From an uncultured Bulleidia sp. (GTDB taxonomy: Bacteria; Bacillota_I; Bacilli_A; Erysipelotrichales; Erysipelotrichaceae), in NCBI GenBank assembly GCA_934757945.1, contig CAKVLT010000039.1:1-14829 (forward strand): a stretch of DNA of 14,829 bases. The letters are read 5' to 3'. Numbering within the stretch: the first letter of the stretch is position 1; every line of letters begins with the position of its first letter. This document shows positions 1-6,380 of this stretch, in pieces. The notes under the pieces are model-generated. The model had not been told where the DNA came from and did no database searches. It saw only the letters and a list, made by a program, of their open reading frames with translations. Both the position numbers and the translations under genes were made by a program.

Positions 1-3000
1 TCTTTGCGGCTTTTTTAGCCGGAATCAGCCCAGACAGAACTGTCAGAGCTGTACTTAACAGAATCAGTCCCAGTGCATTGGTCGCCGGAAGTGAGGCGTT
101 GATTTTTGTGTTATCGGCAATCATATGCACGATCATATTTGTTGGAATTAATAACAGATTGGCTAATCCTACTCCAAATACACCTGCAAGGCTGCCGGTA
201 ATCACAGTTTCTGCGTTAAATACCTGTGTGATGTTGTGCTTGGAAGCTCCAAGTGCACGTAATACACCAATTTCCTTTCTTCTTTCCAGTACGGAGATAT
301 AGGTGATAACCCCAATCATAATGGAGGAAACAACCAGAGAAATACCTACAAAGGCTATCAGAACATAACTTAAGGTATTGACAATGGTGGTAACTGAAGA
401 AAGCATCGTTGCGACAAGGTCTGTATAGATAATCACTTTTTCTTTCTGATCTGTATCTTTCATCTTCTGGTTGTAGCTGCTTAACGTGGAATTGATGGTT
501 TCTTTTGTGTTGAAATCTTTTGGATAGATATCAATTTCTGAAGGTGTGTCTTCATCTGCATAGCCCAATGTACTTAAATTGGAGGCGTAAGAAGAGGAGG
601 AAGCACCGGCAAAAGAAGTCATCATATCCTGTAGGTCTTCTGCGGTCATATTCATCTGGAAGGCATTGGTAAATGCCTGAGGATCAATATTGAATGCAGA
701 ACTCATCATATCTGAAATGGCAGAAGTCATTGAGCCCATGATATAGGACATGGATGAGGATAACTGGGAAGAGAAAGAGTCTGTAAAGGACATCATCTTT
801 GTCTGTAACAGTGCAGTGAAAGAAGAAGCGATTGGTCCGGTGACATTAGTTTCGATGTATTTGTTAATGACAGGGGACTGTGTATCCAGATATATCTGCA
901 ATTGCTTTGTGACATCTTCAGGAGTGGTTAACTGATTCTGCTGAGCATAGATTTTATATCCTTCGGATAAGTCTGTGGCTAATTGCTGCAGATCTTCTGG
1001 GGAAATGGATATATCCAGAATTTTCTGCAGGATGATATTACTCTGATTTTTGAAGAAGTTTTTTCCCTGTTCACTGTTCAGGTATTCTTCTATGTGATCC
1101 TGATATTCCGTATTTGAAATATTATTGGCCAGTAACCAGTCGTTATAGTCCTGAAGAAATGCTTTGGCAATTTCCTGTAATCCTTCAGGAGTTAATTCCT
1201 GTGGCAGCTGATCAGCAAGTTTATTCTGGATGAAATCTTTCAGAATGGTTTGAGCATTGGAAGAAGGATCCATCATGTATTGCTGTAAGCCTGTGATATA
1301 CAGGTTGAGCACTTTGGAGTTATTTTCATCTTCCATAAATCCTTTATACAGTGTTTGTAACAGTTCACTGAGGTTTTCCTGAGTGATGGTTACATCTTTA
1401 GTTAATGCCATCAGATCATCACTTGTAAAGGAAGGTAATGTATTGGAGAGAATGTTCATATCCAATATTTTTGAAGTATCAATATCCATGGCTGGAAAAT
1501 TTGCTGAGTTCATACTGAAGGCATTTGCAAAAGCATTGGAATCAAAGGAAAACAGATTGTCCAGATTGAAACTGCTCGTCTGTTTTTCTTCGCTGAAGGC
1601 AGTGCCTGTAAAGATATTGATGGAACTGTCTGCTAACTGTGCTTTGACTACATCGCTGTTTTTGCTTCTTTCCATTAATGCTTTTGTAAGCTTTGAAGAA
1701 TAGCCGATACCAGTGGATAACATGGCACTGTTTGAAGACTCTGATGGTCTTGCGATACCTGTAATCTTTAAAGGGATGGCAGAATTCATCAAAGAAGAGA
1801 TATAGGTGCTGTTATCTTCATGACTTGTATAGATTTTCTGATTTTCATCGTAAGAATAGTAATCACTGCTGCTGAGAACTTTAAATTCTCTGTTTAAAAA
1901 ATCAGAATAAGTATATGTAGTATTGTCTTCTTTTATCTGATAGGTTTTATTCTGTCTCATCGCATTCATCATGCCTGTCATTTCATTTCTGTCTCTTAGC
2001 CCCAGGGCATAGAGAAGCGTATCTGGGACAGAACCTCCGGAAGACAGTATCAGTACTGCTTCATTTTCATTTTCAGGCCAGTGACCTTCTTCCAGGGTAT
2101 ATTGAGAAGTATACAACTCTGCATCTGAAGGTAATGCAAAGAAACTGGATGAAGAGGAAGAGGAAGTTCCCATCATGCTGGACATGGAGGTGTAGTTATA
2201 GAAATTGGAGGGAGATACTTTATGTACGCCATCGCTTTCCTCCTGAAAAATCTGTGGAGTGATGTCATAGATGTATTCTATGGAACGGGCAGATTGATCT
2301 ATATTGGATTCTTCACTTTGAAGATATGCTTTTAATGATTTCAGATCATTGGTATTCATACCTTTGAACATGGAAGAGATAGTATCCACCACTGTAATCG
2401 TAGTATCTGTTTTTTCTTCTTTTGCCTGCTGTTTATCTTTCTGTACCTGTCCTGAGACATTAGACATCATACTGCTCATATCAAAGCCGACAGAAGTAAT
2501 CTGTAACGGGTACTCACTCATGGCTTCTTTTTCGGTGTCATTGATATATGCATTGACACCTGTACTTAAGGCCATGATCAATCCGATACCGATAATACCA
2601 ATCGATCCTGCAATAGCAACCAGTAAAGTTCTGGTCAGTTTGGTTCTTAAGTTATTAAAGGATAAAGATAATGCGGTAAGAAAAGACATGGAGCTTTTTC
2701 CTGTTTTTTCTGTTTTTACCGGCGTATCTTCTTTGATGATGTACGGATTGGTATCTTCCAGTATTTTTCCGTCTTTGATTGTAACAATACGTGTGGCGTA
2801 TTGTCTTGCAAGATCAGGGTTATGTGTAACCATGACCACCAGTCTGTCTTTTGCGACTTCTTTTAATAGATCCATAACCTGTACGCTGGTTTCTGAATCC
2901 AGAGCACCGGTAGGTTCATCTGCTAAGACAATATCCGGATCATTGACAAGAGCTCTTGCGATGGCAACTCGCTGCATCTGACCACCGGACATCTGGGCTG

Positions 3001-3415
3001 GTTTTTTGTGCATCTGTTCTTGAAGACCTACGGATTTCAATGCCTGCATGGCCCTTTGCTTTTTCTCACTTCCGGATATGCCTGAAATGGTTAAGGCAAG
3101 TTCTACGTTAGCAAGGACGGATTGATGAGGAATCAGGTTGTAGGACTGAAAGACAAATCCTATTGTGTGGTTACGATAGTAATCCCAGTCTGAATCTGAA
3201 TACTTTTTTGTGGTGACGGAATTGATAATCAGTTCACCTGAATCATATTTATCCAGACCACCGATTACATTTAATAAGGTTGTTTTACCAGAACCGCTTG
3301 GTCCGAGTATGGCAACGAATTCGTTATCTCTGAAGTTGACACTGACATCATTTAATGCCTGCTGTACCAAGGCTCCTGTTTTGTACTGTTTCTTTATATT
3401 TTTTATCTGTAACAT
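1..3415 (-). CDS. MacB/FtsX-type ABC transporter, ATPase fused to permease, giant ectodomain (C-terminus cut by window edge)
   Basis: The reverse strand is open for 1138 codons from an ATG at 3415 to the left edge. Residues 1-230 form an ABC ATPase: Walker A GPSGSGKT (38-45), signature MSGGQMQR (142-149), Walker B IVLADEP (162-168), H-loop His198. A membrane helix follows at about 258-281. A Ser/Met/Asn-rich extracytoplasmic region of about 725 residues comes next, then an FtsX-like C-terminal block with three helices (about 1012-1041, 1067-1092, 1110-1130) and the cytoplasmic motif LERRKEIG. This is the MacB order and topology. The visible end, SGLIPAKKAAK, normally lies close to the C-terminus in this family, so probably only about ten residues are missing. 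Family members act as mechanotransmission exporters or lipoprotein/peptide transporters; the substrate here cannot be told. The ectodomain is far larger than in MacB. The start has only a weak ribosome site (AAG), but no better start is visible before the Walker A motif. Confidence 0.9.
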   Translation of the reverse strand, partial: MLQIKNIKKQYKTGALVQQALNDVSVNFRDNEFVAILGPSGSGKTTLLNVIGGLDKYDSGELIINSVTTKKYSDSDWDYYRNHTIGFVFQSYNLIPHQSVLANVELALTISGISGSEKKQRAMQALKSVGLQEQMHKKPAQMSGGQMQRVAIARALVNDPDIVLADEPTGALDSETSVQVMDLLKEVAKDRLVVMVTHNPDLARQYATRIVTIKDGKILEDTNPYIIKEDTPVKTEKTGKSSMSFLTALSLSFNNLRTKLTRTLLVAIAGSIGIIGIGLIMALSTGVNAYINDTEKEAMSEYPLQITSVGFDMSSMMSNVSGQVQKDKQQAKEEKTDTTITVVDTISSMFKGMNTNDLKSLKAYLQSEESNIDQSARSIEYIYDITPQIFQEESDGVHKVSPSNFYNYTSMSSMMGTSSSSSSSFFALPSDAELYTSQYTLEEGHWPENENEAVLILSSGGSVPDTLLYALGLRDRNEMTGMMNAMRQNKTYQIKEDNTTYTYSDFLNREFKVLSSSDYYSYDENQKIYTSHEDNSTYISSLMNSAIPLKITGIARPSESSNSAMLSTGIGYSSKLTKALMERSKNSDVVKAQLADSSINIFTGTAFSEEKQTSSFNLDNLFSFDSNAFANAFSMNSANFPAMDIDTSKILDMNILSNTLPSFTSDDLMALTKDVTITQENLSELLQTLYKGFMEDENNSKVLNLYITGLQQYMMDPSSNAQTILKDFIQNKLADQLPQELTPEGLQEIAKAFLQDYNDWLLANNISNTEYQDHIEEYLNSEQGKNFFKNQSNIILQKILDISISPEDLQQLATDLSEGYKIYAQQNQLTTPEDVTKQLQIYLDTQSPVINKYIETNVTGPIASSFTALLQTKMMSFTDSFSSQLSSSMSYIMGSMTSAISDMMSSAFNIDPQAFTNAFQMNMTAEDLQDMMTSFAGASSSSYASNLSTLGYADEDTPSEIDIYPKDFNTKETINSTLSSYNQKMKDTDQKEKVIIYTDLVATMLSSVTTIVNTLSYVLIAFVGISLVVSSIMIGVITYISVLERRKEIGVLRALGASKHNITQVFNAETVITGSLAGVFGVGLANLLLIPTNMIVHMIADNTKINASLPATNALGLILLSTALTVLSGLIPAKKAAK

Positions 3416-3421
3416 GTGCTT

Positions 3422-3450
3422 ATTCTGATACGTATCTTTTGATTTGTAAA
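3422..3450 (-). promoter_or_regulatory. Possible promoter of the ABC transporter gene, with a palindrome in the spacer
   Basis: Read on the minus strand, TTTACA (3445-3450) is followed after 17 nt by CAGAAT (3422-3427), a 5/6 and 4/6 match to the sigma-A boxes. The gene needs its own promoter because a likely terminator of the upstream operon lies just before it. A perfect 10-bp palindrome, GATACGTATC (3427-3436), lies at the downstream end of the spacer and touches the -10 box, so a repressor could act there. If the boxes are right, the transcript would begin almost at the ATG, leaving little or no leader. Weak evidence overall. Confidence 0.3.
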
Positions 3451-3463
3451 GGTAATTGCATAC

Positions 3464-3499
3464 AAAAAAGGGCCAAGTGTATAGTATTACGCTTGATCC
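3464..3499 (-). terminator. Probable intrinsic terminator of the methyltransferase-pseudouridine synthase-VanY operon
   Basis: On the minus strand the last codons and stop of the VanY-like gene fold into a hairpin (3470-3499). The main stem pairs CAAGCGTA with TACACTTG, with one C-A mismatch and a 6-nt loop. It is extended outward by a U-G pair, a mismatch and two G-C pairs. Six T residues follow at once (3464-3469 on the minus strand). The mismatches make it weaker than the terminator at 14452, so some readthrough into the ABC transporter gene is possible. Confidence 0.6.
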
Positions 3500-4728
3500 T
3501 TATCAGTAGAAATTGCCGGATAGGCATTATCGAGAACAGATTTTGAAGGTTTGAGGGATTCATCAGACCAGCTGTCCAGATATAGTGCATAGAATTCATC
3601 AAATGTCAGTTTTGAAGCTGTGATTTCCTGAGCCAGCTGTTTGCCGACATAACGAAAATGGTCAGTTTCTGCTGTAAAGCCTGTTAAGTATTCTTTGCCC
3701 TCAGGATATCTTTCAATAAATCCGTAGGTACTGCAGTTTTGTAATGCCCATTGTCCGCTAGTGGTGGTTTCAAAATCTTCACTTTCCTGACCTACCACTG
3801 CTACATTGACAGATAAACCTGTCTGATGTTCACTGGCACCTGGTTTTGCGGCATGTGTCAGAGCATACTCCTCACCGCTATATAAGGACAGACTGTTGTA
3901 GGCACTTTGCTGATCTTCATAAGAACGATATCCCAGTACTGCATAGATACGGACACCGTTACTGCTTGCATTTGTGGCAAAAGCGGTAAAGCTTTCTGCA
4001 GCTTCTTTTCTTAGCTGTAAGCCATCTACAGAAAAGTTGGAATCTATTTCTGTTAGATCTGAAGGAACATAGGATTCCGGTACCAGTTTGTTTTTGGTGA
4101 CTAGTGCTGTCAAATCTTCAGCGTTGGAAATATCTTTAGCTTTTTCGTAGTAGGTGACATAGCTGTTGGTTAAAGAGAAGCTATCTTGAGAGTTATGATC
4201 TCTGTTGGCTTTGCAGTCATCGATATAAACGTTTTCATTGTACTGATAGTCAAATATCAGTAATGGAATGATTTCAAAGTCCTCAAGATTTTTGAACAGG
4301 TTCTGAATCTGATCTGTTTCATAACCTTTATCTTCCAGTCTTGCATAGAGAAGGAAATCTTCATCAGTCAGAGTTCTGTTTCCATCTACTGCAAGATATA
4401 AAGGAAGGTAATCAGTGTTGAGGGTCTTATCCAGCAGTGCTTTGGCTAAAGCCTCTGAATAATACGCATTATTTAAAATGGTTTTTGTTAATTTCAGTTC
4501 TTTGATTTCTGTGATTTCTGATTTGTTGTATCCGAGCTTCTTTAGTTTTGAATTGGTGATCTGAGGCGGTACCAGCCATATACCCAGTAACAGAAGGATA
4601 ATGGCAAGACCACCGAAGATAACAGGTTTTCTTAGACGTCTTCTTGGTCTTTTTCTGTTGGCAATAAAATCAGGAACCAGTACATTCCAGTTGATTTTAT
4701 ATCTTCTTCTTTTCTTTTTCTTAGCCAT
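3487..4728 (-). CDS. Membrane-anchored VanY-like D-Ala-D-Ala carboxypeptidase (peptidase M15B) with an altered zinc-ligand motif
   Basis: 413 residues. A very basic cytoplasmic N-terminus is followed by one membrane helix (about 36-53) and an extracytoplasmic region whose C-terminal part (about 235-375) matches the VanY family. That family trims the terminal D-Ala from peptidoglycan stem peptides. Visible motifs are GYRSYEDQQSAY (266-277), GASEHQTGL (297-305), YGFIERYP (335-342) and EtdHFRYVG (354-362). In VanX/VanY enzymes zinc is held by His, Asp (seven residues on) and a later His. Here His301 and His357 are present but the Asp position is Asn308 (codon AAT), and the Trp before the last His is Asp356. 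The middle region (55-230) is not recognised. The start ATG has a strong site (GAGGTGAG) inside the end of the preceding gene, which it overlaps by 8 nt, so the two are translationally coupled. Activity is uncertain because of Asn308. Confidence 0.85.
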   Translation of the reverse strand: MAKKKKRRRYKINWNVLVPDFIANRKRPRRRLRKPVIFGGLAIILLLLGIWLVPPQITNSKLKKLGYNKSEITEIKELKLTKTILNNAYYSEALAKALLDKTLNTDYLPLYLAVDGNRTLTDEDFLLYARLEDKGYETDQIQNLFKNLEDFEIIPLLIFDYQYNENVYIDDCKANRDHNSQDSFSLTNSYVTYYEKAKDISNAEDLTALVTKNKLVPESYVPSDLTEIDSNFSVDGLQLRKEAAESFTAFATNASSNGVRIYAVLGYRSYEDQQSAYNSLSLYSGEEYALTHAAKPGASEHQTGLSVNVAVVGQESEDFETTTSGQWALQNCSTYGFIERYPEGKEYLTGFTAETDHFRYVGKQLAQEITASKLTFDEFYALYLDSWSDESLKPSKSVLDNAYPAISTDKDQA

Positions 4729-5383
4729 ATTGTCTCACCTCAAATCCATTCCATGGTTCTTTTGGAAAATCTGTTACTGTGACAGGTTGTTTTGTAGTAG
4801 GATGTGGAAATGTCAGTCTTACAGCCCATAAAGCAATCTGACCTTTCTTTGCATGCGGATTATACCTTTGATCATTATATAAAGGATACCCTCTTGAGGA
4901 AAACTGTACACGAATCTGATGTGGTCTTCCTGTTTCAAGATGAATATGTACAAGAGAAAGGTTGCCTTTTGTGCTTAATACTTTATAGCGCAGTCTTGCA
5001 AATTTACCATGAGCTTTATCAGTGACTTTAACAAGATTAGTCTTTGAATTCTTCTCCAGGTAATCTTCTAATATTCCCTGCTTGCCAGGATTCCCCTCTA
5101 CCACTGCAAAGTATTCTTTTTCCACCATGTGTGTTCGTATGGATTCAGACAAACGTGAAGCAGCCTTGGAGGTTTTGGCAAATACCATACATCCTCCGAC
5201 AGGTCTGTCCAGCCTGTGTACAAGCGCCAGCCACACATTACCAGGTTTCTGATATTTTTCCTTGATATAGGATTTGCACATTTCCAGCATGTCGATGTCT
5301 TTTGTGGAATCTGCCTGTACAGGAATGTTGACGGGTTTCTCCACACATAAGACATGATTGTCTTCATATAATATTTTTAGCAT
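4721..5383 (-). CDS. RluA-family RNA pseudouridine synthase (short form, no S4 domain)
   Basis: 220 residues, about the length of RluA-type enzymes lacking the N-terminal S4 RNA-binding domain. These isomerise specific uridines to pseudouridine in rRNA or tRNA in the cytoplasm. The family core is clear: the opening block with VEKPVNIPVQ (14-23), the catalytic motif HRLDRPVGG (56-64) with the nucleophile Asp59, the H-x-E-TGRPHQIRVQFS block (about 148-163), and a YNDQRY element. Its ATG directly abuts the TAA of the methyltransferase gene (TAAATG), with GGGAAAG upstream as ribosome site. Its end overlaps the VanY-like gene. Coupling to an RNA methyltransferase suggests a shared RNA-modification role. 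The target nucleotide cannot be assigned from sequence alone. Confidence 0.92.
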   Translation of the reverse strand: MLKILYEDNHVLCVEKPVNIPVQADSTKDIDMLEMCKSYIKEKYQKPGNVWLALVHRLDRPVGGCMVFAKTSKAASRLSESIRTHMVEKEYFAVVEGNPGKQGILEDYLEKNSKTNLVKVTDKAHGKFARLRYKVLSTKGNLSLVHIHLETGRPHQIRVQFSSRGYPLYNDQRYNPHAKKGQIALWAVRLTFPHPTTKQPVTVTDFPKEPWNGFEVRQYG

Positions 5384-6259
5384 TTATTTTCTTTCCCAGC
5401 GTCCGTAGATACCGCACGGTAACAGCAGATTTCTGTTTTGTAAAGGAATGGCAATTTCACCTGTTTCCACTTTTCCGTTTGGATGAGCAGGCAATACCAT
5501 TGTTTTTAACAAGTTATCCAGAACTGTAGAGGAAAAGCCTGTGGTATACGAATTAATCAGATAAAATAACGCATTATCATCCAGGATTTCCGTTGTAGCT
5601 TTAATCAGTGCGGTGATTTCTTTTTCGAATTTCCACATTTCTCCGTTTGGACCTCTGCCGTAACTTGGCGGATCCATCAGGATACCATGGTAGGTATGAC
5701 CTCTTCTTTTTTCTCTTTCAACAAACTTTAAGCAGTCATCTACGATAAAGCGAATCTTGTTTTCTGTAAGAGAAGATAAATCTCTGTTTTCTTTTGCCCA
5801 TTGTACCATCCCTTTAGAAGCGTCTACGTGGACAACTTCTGCTGCACCTGCTTTGGAGCATGCCATGGTAGCACATCCTGTGTAGGCAAATAAATTGAGT
5901 ACGCGAATCTCTTCGTCTTTATGTGCAGAAATCAGATTGGTCATCCAGTCCCAGTTGACTGCCTGTTCCGGGAAAATGCCTGTATGTTTAAATCCTGTAG
6001 GGGATACTTTGAAAGTCAGCCCCTTATAGTCAATTGTCCAGGATTCTGGAAGTTTCTTTTTATATTCCCATGATCCTCCACCGGATTTGGATCTGTGGTA
6101 ATGGGCATCTACTGCATTCCAAGCGGATTTTTTATCTTTAGGCCAGATAGCCTGAGGGTCAGGTCTTCTGAGTGTAATGCCTTTCCAAATTTCCAATTTT
6201 TCTCCATCACCAGCATCTAAACACTGGTAATCTTTCCAATCACTAGCGGTATATATCAT
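5384..6259 (-). CDS. Class I SAM-dependent methyltransferase, RlmI/RlmK-like (probable rRNA methyltransferase)
   Basis: 291 residues from the chosen start. A Rossmann methyltransferase fold is shown by the SAM-binding motif VLNLFAYTGCA (120-130), the acidic VDASKGMV (145-152), DD at 174-175 and the motif IV loop DPPSYG (196-201). The Asp-Pro-Pro loop and the FAYTG block resemble the COG1092 group, which includes the 23S rRNA methyltransferases RlmI and RlmK; the exact target and base are not determined. An in-frame ATG lies 27 codons upstream (6340). I prefer the ATG at 6259 because AGGAGA sits 6 nt before it and because the extra codons would cover the promoter region and encode a segment unlike the family. 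It is the first gene of a leftward operon with the pseudouridine synthase and the VanY-like protein, divergent from pcrA. Confidence 0.87.
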   Translation of the reverse strand: MIYTASDWKDYQCLDAGDGEKLEIWKGITLRRPDPQAIWPKDKKSAWNAVDAHYHRSKSGGGSWEYKKKLPESWTIDYKGLTFKVSPTGFKHTGIFPEQAVNWDWMTNLISAHKDEEIRVLNLFAYTGCATMACSKAGAAEVVHVDASKGMVQWAKENRDLSSLTENKIRFIVDDCLKFVEREKRRGHTYHGILMDPPSYGRGPNGEMWKFEKEITALIKATTEILDDNALFYLINSYTTGFSSTVLDNLLKTMVLPAHPNGKVETGEIAIPLQNRNLLLPCGIYGRWERK

Positions 6260-6284
6260 GTAAAGTCTCCTATGTATGTATCCT

Positions 6285-6314
6285 ATTATAATGTATTTTG
6301 TGAAGCAATGCGAA
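6285..6314 (-). promoter_or_regulatory. Promoter of the leftward methyltransferase operon
   Basis: On the minus strand a perfect TATAAT lies at 6285-6290. A weaker -35 candidate, TTCGCA (6309-6314), sits 18 nt upstream. Transcription would start near 6278 and give a leader of about 19 nt that contains the AGGAGA ribosome site of the ATG at 6259. This also argues against the longer reading frame starting at 6340. Confidence 0.6.
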
Positions 6315-6341
6315 GAAGTCCCATTAGTTTTCTTCAACACA

Positions 6342-6350
6342 TGGTATAAT
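6342..6350 (+). promoter_or_regulatory. Extended -10 promoter of pcrA
   Basis: TGGTATAAT is a consensus extended -10 element (TGnTATAAT), which can work without a good -35 box; none is obvious upstream. The start would fall near 6357, about 24 nt before the pcrA ATG at 6381. Its core lies about 55 bp from the divergent TATAAT at 6285, so the two upstream promoter regions share the same DNA. Confidence 0.7.
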
Positions 6351-6380
6351 TTCTACTGCTGTTATCAGGAGGGACGTTTC

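Noticed and set aside
2349..2981. 210-codon plus-strand reading frame
   Set aside because: It lies opposite the ATPase and first-helix region of the ABC transporter, whose motifs are unmistakable on the minus strand. The plus-strand product is low-complexity with no family features.
6260..6340. N-terminal extension of the methyltransferase
   Set aside because: The ATG at 6259 has AGGAGA at ideal spacing, and the extension covers a perfect TATAAT promoter box.
6276..6380. N-terminal extension of PcrA
   Set aside because: The stretch contains the extended -10 promoter and encodes a segment unlike any PcrA; ATG 6381 has AGGAGGG.
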